Assembly: GCA_903929795.1 (NCBI GenBank)
Contig: CAIYWC010000220.1
Location: 1 to 47,187 of the forward strand
DNA: 47,187 nucleotides
Source: an uncultured Myxococcales bacterium
Lineage (GTDB): Bacteria; Myxococcota_A; UBA9042
Reading direction: 5' to 3'
A program made the position numbers and the translations under genes. Under the pieces are notes generated by a model that did no database searches, was not told the DNA's origin, and saw only the letters and a list, made by a program, of their open reading frames with translations. This document shows, piece by piece, positions 8,380 to 16,252 of this stretch (positions are counted from its first letter, which is position 1; each line of letters begins with the position of its first letter).

Positions 8380-9993
8380 TTACATCCGGAAAACGCCAAA
8401 ACGCGGCTTGCCTTCAGCGATGACGTCGCGCTGCCACGCTGCGTGCAGGCCAACGGACAGCGCGGCGCGCGTGTGCCGCGGGTCGATGATGCCGTCGTCC
8501 CACAGCTGCGCGGTGGCAAAATACGGGTCCGACTGGCGCTCGAATTCGCCCTTGACCATCTCTTCCATCATCGCCATCTCGGCGGAATCGGCGGTCGCGC
8601 CCAGCTTGCGCATGGCTTCTTCCTGGACAATCCGCATCACGCGCGCCGCCTGCTCGCCGCCCATGACGGCAATGCGGCTGGACGGCCAGGTCAGCAGCAG
8701 CCGCGGGTCGTAAGCCCGCCCGCACATGCCGTAATTGCCCGCGCCGAAGCTGCCGCCGACGAGCACCGTGAACTGCGGCACGCTGGCCGTGGCGACCGCG
8801 TGGACCATCTTGGCGCCGTCCTTCACGATGCCGCCGCGCTCCGCGTCAACGCCGACCATGAAGCCGGTAATGTTTTGCAAGTACACAATCGGAAAGCGCT
8901 TTTGGCAGCAGAGCTGGATGAAATGCGTGGCCTTGAGCGCGCTGTTGGAGAACAGCGGGCCGTTGTTGCCGAGGATACCGACCGAAAAACCGTCGATGCG
9001 CGCAAAACCGCAGACGAGCGTGGGGCCGTAGCCAGGGCGAAACTCATCGAATTCACTGGCATCTACCGTGCGGGCGATGACCTCGCGGATGTCGAATGGG
9101 ATCTTCAGCTCCGGCGGCACCAGGCCCAGCAGTTCCTCGGGATCGTACAGCGGCGCCTCGGGCGTCACGCGCGCGACCGGGTGCAGCGGCTTGCCGAGGT
9201 TGGCCACGATCTGCCGGCCGATGCGGATCGCGTCTGCGTCATCTTCCGCAAGATAATCGCAGAGTCCCGAGACCTCGTGGTGCATGTCCGCGCCGCCCAG
9301 CGCCTCGTCATCCGCGTCCGCGCCGGTCGCAGCTTTGACCAGCGGCGGGCCGGCCAGGTACACGTGCGCCTGCTTGCGAACCATTACGGTGTAATCGCTC
9401 ATGCCGGGGACGTACGCGCCGCCCGCGGTGCCGTTGCCAAAAACCAGCGCGATCTGCGGCAAACCCGCGGCCGACATGCGCGCCTGATTGCAAAATCCCC
9501 GACCGCCGCGGTTGCCCGGGGCAAAAAGCTCGGCCTGAAACAGCAGGTTGGCACCCGCGGACTCGACCAGCGCGATCGCCGGCAGGCCGTTTTCCATCGC
9601 CACGTTCTGCGCGCGGATCATCTTGTCGGCGCCCAGCGGGTAGATCGCGCCGCCTTTCACCCGGGTGTCGTTGGCGGTGATCATGACCCAGCGGCCGCTG
9701 ACCTGTCCGATGCCGGTGATGCAGCCAGCGCCGGGCGCTTCACCGTCGTACTGGCCGTACGCGGCGAGCGGCGAGAGCTCCAAAAAGTTGCCATCCCGAT
9801 CCAGCAGGCGCTCGATGCGCTCCCGGGGCCCGAGTTTGTTGCGTTTCGCCAGCTTGGCCGCGGCCTTGGCGCCACCGACGTCGCGTGCTGCCTGCTGCCG
9901 CTCCGCCAGCGTCGCCAACAGCGTCAGCATGTGCGCCTGGTTGCGCAGGAAGTCGGCGGAGCGGGGTTGGATGTGGGTTTGAAGTCGCGCCAT
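8380..9993 (-). CDS. Acyl-CoA carboxylase, carboxyltransferase subunit
   Basis: 537 residues with both crotonase-like halves of a beta-type carboxyltransferase, which moves the carboxyl group from biotin to an acyl-CoA. Diagnostic stretches are GNGTAGGAYVPGMSDY, the QNITGFMVG loop, VGGSFGAGNYGMCGRAY and AVMGGEQAARV. These resemble methylcrotonyl- and geranyl-CoA carboxylases more than propionyl-CoA carboxylases. The start MARLQTHIQP at 9993 is preferred; the frame is open about 40 codons further but that extension looks unlike the family. First gene of a minus-strand operon with the biotin subunit, BKACE and lipoprotein genes, consistent with leucine or isoprenoid catabolism. Confidence 0.92.
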   Translation of the reverse strand: MARLQTHIQPRSADFLRNQAHMLTLLATLAERQQAARDVGGAKAAAKLAKRNKLGPRERIERLLDRDGNFLELSPLAAYGQYDGEAPGAGCITGIGQVSGRWVMITANDTRVKGGAIYPLGADKMIRAQNVAMENGLPAIALVESAGANLLFQAELFAPGNRGGRGFCNQARMSAAGLPQIALVFGNGTAGGAYVPGMSDYTVMVRKQAHVYLAGPPLVKAATGADADDEALGGADMHHEVSGLCDYLAEDDADAIRIGRQIVANLGKPLHPVARVTPEAPLYDPEELLGLVPPELKIPFDIREVIARTVDASEFDEFRPGYGPTLVCGFARIDGFSVGILGNNGPLFSNSALKATHFIQLCCQKRFPIVYLQNITGFMVGVDAERGGIVKDGAKMVHAVATASVPQFTVLVGGSFGAGNYGMCGRAYDPRLLLTWPSSRIAVMGGEQAARVMRIVQEEAMRKLGATADSAEMAMMEEMVKGEFERQSDPYFATAQLWDDGIIDPRHTRAALSVGLHAAWQRDVIAEGKPRFGVFRM

Positions 9994-10149
9994 GGCGGGA
10001 CGAGTGTGTGCCACGAGTCGGCGCAGAGCGCAAGCCGCGGGCTCAGCCGGGTGGTAGGTCAGTTTGAATCGCCCCGATTGGGGCTCCAGACGCACCGCGA
10101 GACGGGCGTTTCGCAACCGGCAAACCAGCCCACGACGCTCAGCGATGAC

Positions 10150-13137
10150 CTACGGCGTCGCCAGCAGCGGCGGAATCCACGGGCACGTCCAGGTCAGCTG
10201 GCAGGTGTCAAAATCCAGCGCGGTGCCATGCGTCGCCATGTAGCGCACGAACTGGTTGACAAGCAGCGACCCCAAATCAAACGGTTTTTCCGGCGCCGGT
10301 ACGGGAAAGCCATGCACGCCCTGCGGCGTCATGTCCGGAAAGAGCTGCGCGCTGATGCCGCCGATCTTCGGGTCGTTCTGGCGGATGTTGCGCAACGGCG
10401 GGTCCAGACGCGGTTCGTCGAAACCGTCGCCCGCCGCCACCAGGTTGCCCAGGTAGTCGACGTCAAAAAGCACGCCCACGCCGTTCTTGTCCACGTAGCG
10501 CTTGGTGCCGTCCACGCCTTCCACAAGCCCGACGTCCACCAGCAGCTGCTGCACGGTCTTGCCGTAGCGCGGATCGACGTCGCGGAAATTGATGAGCCCC
10601 GCCGCGCGCGCCAATGCCACGCCAGTCGCGGTTGGCACGCCCGGGTCGCCCAGCGTGTTCATGAACAGGATGCGCGTGCCGACGCTCTCGCCGGTGCCGT
10701 AGGTCAGCGTGCGGTCCGCGTGGATGAACGGCGCGGCGTTGGCCGGATCGGCGCCGTCCAACGCGATCTGCGCGATGCCCAGCATTCGCCGCAGCTCCGG
10801 ATTCGCCCGCCGCAGGCCAAAGCCGTCGTTCATCGCCAGCAGCGGTGAGCCCGCCTTGTACGTGATGCCGTCGTAGGCAACGTCCGCCGCGAACGTGTCC
10901 AGCACCAGCGACGGCGTCCCGACGATCTGGCAGCCTTCCGGCACCTGGCTGGGCAATTCCGCGTCAAACACCGACAGCCGCAGCCGATTGCCCTTGTCTG
11001 ACGACACCGCCACGCGCAGGTGGTTGTTGGGCTGCACGCGCGCGCACCGGTACTCGCCCGAGTCGAGATTCTGCAAGACCGCGATCTTGCCCGGCGTCAG
11101 CTTGGGCAGCGTGCCGACCTGGACTTCCTTGTAGTCGAGCAGATCCGGAAACGCCTGGAACACCGCGCCGTCGCGAACCATGATCAGCGGGCCCATCATC
11201 CGCAAAATCATGGCGTTGCGCACGCCGCCCAGCGCGCTGCGGGTGCCGACCTCGCCCAGTACGCCGCCGGCGATGATGGCGACGGCGGTCTCGATCTTGG
11301 GCTCCATGCCGGCGATCAGGCTGGACAGGATGCCGCCGAGCGAGCCGCCGACCATGTGGATGGGCGCGTCGCCGCCGACGTCGACCTGACCGTCGCCGTC
11401 AAAGTCGCCTGCCAAATCATCCTTGCCGTCGCCGTTGGCGTCGTAGTGCCACGTGCGCTTGCCGTCAAAAGACGCCAGCGTCCGCACGACCTGCATCACG
11501 TCCACCGTGGTCTGCCGCACGACGTCGCGGGTGTGAAAAACGTAGGAAGTCCAGAAATCAACGCCGGAATCCAGCTTGCCGTCAGCGTTTTGGTCCAACG
11601 CGCGCCCAGCGATGATGCCCTCGCCCATGCCGCGGATGCCGTAGCCGTCAAACTCCGCGAGCACGACCTCCAGCAGCGACGGGTCCTGGTCGACGCCGTG
11701 GCTCACCGCGTCAATGCCCAGCGTGGCGATGCCTTGGCGCGCCAAAAAGCCAGCGAAATTCATGGAGTCGAACTTGTTGCTGCCGTGGCCGTGGATGAAG
11801 ATCGCGACCGGCGCCGGGCCCTTGCGGAATTTCGGCACCATCAGCCAGAACGTCACGCCCTCGCTGCGGATGAACGCCGCGCCGGTGGTCGGGTCCAGCT
11901 GCCACGTCTGGTCGTTGAGCGACAGCTGCGTCTTGCCGTCTGCGGCAAAGCGCGGGAAGAACTGCGGCGAGTCGATCGAGCCCAGCACGTGAAAGTCGAT
12001 GAAGGCGAAATTGTCAAAAAACATCTTCAGTTCATCAGGTTGCGTCGTCGCGCCAAACTGGGCGTACAGGCTTTTAGCCAGCGGCATGAACGCGTCGTTC
12101 GGCACGAATTTCGTCGACTGTCCCGGCTGGGCATTGCGGACATCGTCCAGGTTCATGCCGGCGGGAAAATCGGTCGCGAGGTGCGCCAGCGGTCCCAGCC
12201 CGTACAGCCCGTCGCGCACGGCCACAAACGGCCGCGTCCAGGTCTGCGTCGTGAACGTCCACGCAAACGCCACGTCGGAGGTGCCCAGGCCAATCGTCCC
12301 CAAACAGCCCGGCAGCGGCGCCAGCGCTTGGGTCTGGCTCGTGTGGTTGACGAAATCAAACGGCGATCGCACCGGCTGGCCCGCCGCATCCAGCAGGTTC
12401 TTGGTCAGCACAACGGCGTACGTGGTGCCTTCCCGCAGGGGCATCACCGGCTTGGCGATCAGCGTGTTGGTCTCGCGCTCGTAGAAGTTGATGAGCGAAC
12501 CGTCCGCCGCGTTACGCGTGTTCGGATGGTCCAGCACGCCGTCCATGTCCGTGTCCTCGCCCGGGTCGAGCACGCCGTTGTGGTTCAGATCCTCCTCCAC
12601 TTCCTCAAAAATCAGCTGCTTGAGCTGCGCGCGCGGATCGTCCGGATAGTTGTTGTCATCGTCCAGCGTATTGGGAAACAGGTTCTGGCCAAGATCGATC
12701 GGCATCGGCTTGCAGCGGTCCGGCGAGCCTTCCGTGATGTCGATCAGCAGCATCACGTCGTTGGTCGGCGCATAACGGTCGTCGTGGCGCGCGAGGATGT
12801 TCGTCACGTCGAGCGGCGCGTCAAAGCTGACCGTAATCGGCGCCAGGGTGCCCCAGCCGTCCAACGCGTCCAGGTTGTCGCGGGTCTTTTGCTCCCACTC
12901 GGTCGGCGCGATCAGGCTCGCGTTCAGGCGCCGCAGCGACGGCGAAGTTGCGTCGTACCGGGTCGCAAAGTCGTTGGGCAGCGGGATTTCCGGCAGCGGC
13001 CGGTGGAACGTGTCAAAGCGCACGCGCGCGCCGGTGCCCGTGGGCGTGGGCGCAAGTCCGCTCGGCGCCTGGGATTCGCAGGCCAACAGCCCGAGACACG
13101 CCACGGCCAGCGCGGGGAGGCGGAAGTTGCAGCTCAT
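10150..13137 (-). CDS. VolA-like lipase lipoprotein with calcium-binding-type loops
   Basis: Large 995-residue surface or outer-membrane lipoprotein. The signal peptide ends in a GLLAC lipobox with Cys20. An N-terminal region with SbsA/Ig-like features (ITVSFDAPLDVTNI) is followed by acidic DxDxDG-type loops near residue 190 (DLNHNGVLDPGEDTDMDG). The alpha/beta-hydrolase part has an oxyanion-type IFIHGHGSNKF (about residue 445), a second group of Asp-rich loops (DANGDGKDDLAGDFDGDG) and the nucleophile elbow GGSLGG (about residue 595). This layout resembles VolA-type lipoprotein lysophospholipases; the substrate is unproven. Its ATG overlaps the stop of the upstream outer-membrane gene by 4 nt, indicating coupled translation. 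Confidence 0.85.
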   Translation of the reverse strand: MSCNFRLPALAVACLGLLACESQAPSGLAPTPTGTGARVRFDTFHRPLPEIPLPNDFATRYDATSPSLRRLNASLIAPTEWEQKTRDNLDALDGWGTLAPITVSFDAPLDVTNILARHDDRYAPTNDVMLLIDITEGSPDRCKPMPIDLGQNLFPNTLDDDNNYPDDPRAQLKQLIFEEVEEDLNHNGVLDPGEDTDMDGVLDHPNTRNAADGSLINFYERETNTLIAKPVMPLREGTTYAVVLTKNLLDAAGQPVRSPFDFVNHTSQTQALAPLPGCLGTIGLGTSDVAFAWTFTTQTWTRPFVAVRDGLYGLGPLAHLATDFPAGMNLDDVRNAQPGQSTKFVPNDAFMPLAKSLYAQFGATTQPDELKMFFDNFAFIDFHVLGSIDSPQFFPRFAADGKTQLSLNDQTWQLDPTTGAAFIRSEGVTFWLMVPKFRKGPAPVAIFIHGHGSNKFDSMNFAGFLARQGIATLGIDAVSHGVDQDPSLLEVVLAEFDGYGIRGMGEGIIAGRALDQNADGKLDSGVDFWTSYVFHTRDVVRQTTVDVMQVVRTLASFDGKRTWHYDANGDGKDDLAGDFDGDGQVDVGGDAPIHMVGGSLGGILSSLIAGMEPKIETAVAIIAGGVLGEVGTRSALGGVRNAMILRMMGPLIMVRDGAVFQAFPDLLDYKEVQVGTLPKLTPGKIAVLQNLDSGEYRCARVQPNNHLRVAVSSDKGNRLRLSVFDAELPSQVPEGCQIVGTPSLVLDTFAADVAYDGITYKAGSPLLAMNDGFGLRRANPELRRMLGIAQIALDGADPANAAPFIHADRTLTYGTGESVGTRILFMNTLGDPGVPTATGVALARAAGLINFRDVDPRYGKTVQQLLVDVGLVEGVDGTKRYVDKNGVGVLFDVDYLGNLVAAGDGFDEPRLDPPLRNIRQNDPKIGGISAQLFPDMTPQGVHGFPVPAPEKPFDLGSLLVNQFVRYMATHGTALDFDTCQLTWTCPWIPPLLATP

Positions 13138-14762
13138 TTGGCCTCCTTGGCGGCGGTCGGCTTGGGCAGCAGCGACAGGCTCAGGCGTCCGCCGTGAATC
13201 GGCGAATCGCCTTCCAGCCCGGTCTCAACGCCGCCCGGCAGCAGCACAGCGTATTCGCCGCGCAGCGCCACCGCGACCGGCCAGGCCTTGGGCGTCAGCG
13301 TCGCCACCGCGCCGAAATCAAGCTCCGTGCCCAGCATTGAGCCAACCGGCTGTTTTCCCAACGGATTACGTGGCGAACCGCCACCGGAAACTTGGGTCGT
13401 AAACGGGTCGATCAGCGGCGTCGGCGACCAAGCGAGCAGCGCGCCGCCGTAAATTTCCAGAAATGTCGTCGCCTTCCAGCCGACTTTCGGAAACGCCGTG
13501 ATCGCGCTGGTCACGGCGCCGCCGGTCGCCAGCTTGTCGAGGTCCGCGCTCGGAGAGCCGAGCACCAGCGGATTGCTCGCGGTCACGCGCGCGCGGCCGG
13601 TCTGCCAGCCGAGCACCTGCGAGAACAGCAAAATCCCCTGCTGGAAGTTGGGGTTGGCCTTGAAGCCGGTCAGGGCCGCGTCGTCCAGGTTGTCGTCGCC
13701 GCTGAACCAGCCGCCGTCCAGCTCGAAGCGCAGTCCGGTGCGCGCCCAATCGTAGCGCGCCTTGGCGACCGCCGCGGACTGGCGCACGTCGTGCTGCGGA
13801 TGATCCGGCGTGGGCGCAAGGCTCGTCGTGCCGAGGATGACGGCGCCCTCGGCCTGCAATCGCAAGCCTGTGCCGCTTTGGCGCCAGTCAAAGTCGAACG
13901 CGCCGTCGATCACGTGGACGCGCAGGAACGGACCGTCGCTGTTGTTGTACGTCTGGTCGCGGTGGACGTAGTAGACGCCGGCCCAGCGCTCCGGCGAAAA
14001 ATGCCAGCGCAGCGCCGCAACTTCCTGAATCGCGATGTCGCCCAGCGCGTAGGAAGCCGTCGCGTCCTCGACGACCTGGTCCACGCTGAACGCCACAAAG
14101 AGGCCGCGCGCCGCCGTCTGCGTCCGGCCAAACGGCTGCAGCAACAGCTGCGCGCGCAGCATCCGGTCGCCGGTCGTCGGCAGCACGAACCAGTCGTCGC
14201 GGCGGCCGTCCAGCGCATGGTTGCCGTCGTTCGCCAGCAGGCCGAGGCCCCAGTGGCTGCTCATCAGGCCCACGCGCAGGGAGCCGAGGTCTCGCAGGCT
14301 CACCCCCGCCCAGGCTTGCGTCGGCAGGACGGCGTCGAATCGGCTGCCCGGGAGCTTGTCGCCGTCCAGCGTCGGGCCGCCGATGAATGTGCCGCTGAGC
14401 GCGTCGACAACCAGCGCGGCTTGCGCGCCCCAGTCGCCAAAGCGGTTCGCGGTGTCGAAATCCGCCTTGAGCGTCAGCCGGCTGGCGCCCTGGATGCCGT
14501 CGCTCGACCGCGCGCCGTTGGGGTCGACGGCGAAGCTGCTGGTGCGCGAAGCGGTGGTACGACCGGCGCCGGTCAAGTTCAGGTAATGCGCGCCGTCCTC
14601 GCTTGGTGTGTCGGCATCCGGAGCAGAAGCTGCGATCGCGGGTGTGATCGCAGCGGGCAGGTCGACCGCGCCGGGCTCGGCGATGCCGGGCCGCGCAAGG
14701 AGAAGCCCGGTCGCAAGCCAAGCGAGCCGGCGCGCGTGAGGAGGAATCGAAAGGTGCATCAT
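13134..14762 (-). CDS. Outer-membrane beta-barrel protein
   Basis: About 542 residues from the ATG at 14762 (MMHLSIPPHARRLAW...). An N-terminal signal segment with LATGLLLARPGIA precedes a mature protein of alternating polar and hydrophobic short strands rich in Trp, Gly and aromatic residues, for example DWRQSGTGLRLQAEGAVILG and KATTFLEIYGGALLAWS, as expected of a large porin-like barrel. No specific family is recognised with certainty. The frame remains open upstream to 15374, but that stretch lies opposite the next gene and the signal peptide fixes the start. Translation is coupled (ATGA) to the VolA-like lipoprotein, so the pair may form one surface unit. Confidence 0.78.
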   Translation of the reverse strand: MMHLSIPPHARRLAWLATGLLLARPGIAEPGAVDLPAAITPAIAASAPDADTPSEDGAHYLNLTGAGRTTASRTSSFAVDPNGARSSDGIQGASRLTLKADFDTANRFGDWGAQAALVVDALSGTFIGGPTLDGDKLPGSRFDAVLPTQAWAGVSLRDLGSLRVGLMSSHWGLGLLANDGNHALDGRRDDWFVLPTTGDRMLRAQLLLQPFGRTQTAARGLFVAFSVDQVVEDATASYALGDIAIQEVAALRWHFSPERWAGVYYVHRDQTYNNSDGPFLRVHVIDGAFDFDWRQSGTGLRLQAEGAVILGTTSLAPTPDHPQHDVRQSAAVAKARYDWARTGLRFELDGGWFSGDDNLDDAALTGFKANPNFQQGILLFSQVLGWQTGRARVTASNPLVLGSPSADLDKLATGGAVTSAITAFPKVGWKATTFLEIYGGALLAWSPTPLIDPFTTQVSGGGSPRNPLGKQPVGSMLGTELDFGAVATLTPKAWPVAVALRGEYAVLLPGGVETGLEGDSPIHGGRLSLSLLPKPTAAKEAK

Positions 14763-14839
14763 GGCAACGCCGTGGGGCCGCTGGGCCGCGTGTGACGGGA
14801 GTGTGTGCGGGATTGGCGTGGACGGCAACAGAGCTGCGC

Positions 14840-15604
14840 CTATTCGGTGTCCGCCCCCTTGGGGTGCCGACGGTTGGTCTTGGACTTCTTGGCGGGTTTC
14901 GCTTTGTCGCTCGCTTTCTTGCCCGCTTTTTGCGCGGCAAGCGCCTGGCGTTTTTCGCGCGCAGCCTGGAGCTTGGCGGTCCGCGCCGCCTTGGCCGCTG
15001 CCCGGTTGTCCGCCGCCTGCGCCTTGCGCGCCGCCAGCGTCGCCAACCGCGCGGCTTTCTTGGCTTGGAGCGCTCCAGTGCGCTCCGTCACCTTGTCGGT
15101 CTTGGCGGTTGCCTGCGGCGGCAGCGGCGGCGGCGCCTTGACCTCCGCGACCGGTGGCAGCGGCGGGGTGATCGGCGTTTGCGTGGGGACCGGCGGCGGC
15201 GTCTGTGGCGGACGCGGCGGCATGACGGGCGGCGTCGTCGGCGGATGCGGGCCATACAGCTTCATCTGGCTTGCCCTGAACTGCGACGCGGCCGCTTCGG
15301 ACACGAGTTCGAGCGTGCACGCCCGGGGCTCCTTCATCTTCAAGCGCCAAGTCGCCATGCGCGCCGTCAGGCACGCTTTCGCTTCGTAGTCGGCGCTGAC
15401 CTGCTCCAAGCGCCCGTCTGGCCCCACGTGCACGACGACGTGGCCCGACGCGCCGCAGCGCTCCAGCTTGCCGCTCTCAAGCTTGACCAGCTTGCGCACG
15501 GGCGACGGCTCGCAACCGCCTTGCACCTCGCCCACTTCCATCGCCAGCGCCGGCGCGGACAGCACGAGCACGGCTAACCCCAGAATTTCCCGCATCATCC
15601 TCAT
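14840..15604 (-). CDS. Exported Pro-rich / Ala-Lys-rich protein
   Basis: About 254 residues from the ATG at 15604, which has GGAGG 5 nt upstream. A signal peptide (LGLAVLVLSAPALA) leads to a small domain (residues 22-115) with CGASGHVVVHVGPDGRL, CLTARM and CTLEL. This pattern resembles the periplasmic 'carboxyl-group-terminus' modules seen in TonB- or AgmX-like myxobacterial proteins. Then come a proline-rich stretch (PPTTPPVMPPRPPQTPPP) and a long helical Ala/Lys/Arg tail ending KTNRRHPKGADTE. Function unknown; the basic tail could bind nucleic acid or peptidoglycan. It lies 77 nt before the barrel gene and 9 nt after a stand-alone flavoprotein gene on the same strand. Confidence 0.72.
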   Translation of the reverse strand: MRMMREILGLAVLVLSAPALAMEVGEVQGGCEPSPVRKLVKLESGKLERCGASGHVVVHVGPDGRLEQVSADYEAKACLTARMATWRLKMKEPRACTLELVSEAAASQFRASQMKLYGPHPPTTPPVMPPRPPQTPPPVPTQTPITPPLPPVAEVKAPPPLPPQATAKTDKVTERTGALQAKKAARLATLAARKAQAADNRAAAKAARTAKLQAAREKRQALAAQKAGKKASDKAKPAKKSKTNRRHPKGADTE

Positions 15605-15625
15605 CTCTTCCTCCAATCGCCGCAG

Positions 15626-16228
15626 TCAGCGGCCCAGCGATTGCGCCACCGCATCGACAAGCGCAGCGTCATCGGGCAGCAGCGCCTTGCCATCGCGTCC
15701 CAGCGGCGCGATGACCTGACAGCCAAGCGCCACCAGCCGCGCCAAATTCGCCCGCAGAATCGCGTTCACCATCGACCCGTGCATCGTCGGCGCCAGCAGC
15801 ACGCGCGCCGATCCGCGCTCCAGCAGCCCCAGCGCGCTCGCCAGCGTCGTCGTCACGGCGTTGTCGGCGATGCCCGCCGCCAGCTTGTTGAGCGTCGAGT
15901 ACGTCGCCGGCGCGACCAGATAGGCGTCCAGCGGCGTTTCGACGTGCTGGGCGCGGCCGTCCAGCGCCTGGACGACCGGATGCAGCGTGGTCCACTCCAG
16001 GGCATCCACGGTCACGAATTGCAGCGCGCTCGGCGTGACGAACGCGTACACGTCCGCACCCGCGCGCCGCAGTTCGCGCGCGAGGCCGGGCGTCCGAAAC
16101 GCCGCGATGCCACCTGTCACGCACAGGCCCACCCGCTGGCCCGCGAGCCGCTCCGATGTCTGGCGAATGGCCCGGTCGCCCACCAACGGCTCGCCCAATT
16201 GCCATTTAAAATCATCAGCTTTCGCCAT
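15626..16228 (-). CDS. Stand-alone CoaC-like flavoprotein
   Basis: 200 residues of the FMN-dependent phosphopantothenoylcysteine-decarboxylase-like fold without the CoaB synthetase half. VGLCVTGGIAAFR is the FMN-phosphate loop, VAPATYSTLNKLAAGIADN matches the PxxxNT...GIxDN signature, and APTMHGSM stands where PAMNxxM is usual. The substitutions in the last two motifs make ordinary CoaC activity uncertain; it may be a diverged flavoprotein with another substrate. GAGGA lies 6 nt upstream of the ATG. Genes on both sides encode exported proteins, so the operon position does not reveal its role. Confidence 0.75.
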   Translation of the reverse strand: MAKADDFKWQLGEPLVGDRAIRQTSERLAGQRVGLCVTGGIAAFRTPGLARELRRAGADVYAFVTPSALQFVTVDALEWTTLHPVVQALDGRAQHVETPLDAYLVAPATYSTLNKLAAGIADNAVTTTLASALGLLERGSARVLLAPTMHGSMVNAILRANLARLVALGCQVIAPLGRDGKALLPDDAALVDAVAQSLGR

Positions 16229-16252
16229 GTTGTCCTCGCATTTCTCGCCCGC

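Noticed and set aside
8359..10848. Very long plus-strand open frame (829 codons) opposite the carboxyltransferase and lipoprotein genes
   Set aside because: Composition is His/Arg/Ala-rich without any motif; it mirrors the third-position GC bias of real genes on the other strand.
11020..13197. Plus-strand open frame of 725 codons
   Set aside because: Antisense to the VolA-like gene, whose lipobox, hydrolase motifs and acidic loops are clear.
14763..15374. N-terminal extension of the outer-membrane barrel gene
   Set aside because: Overlaps the Pro/Ala/Lys-rich gene in another frame; the real signal peptide starts at 14762.
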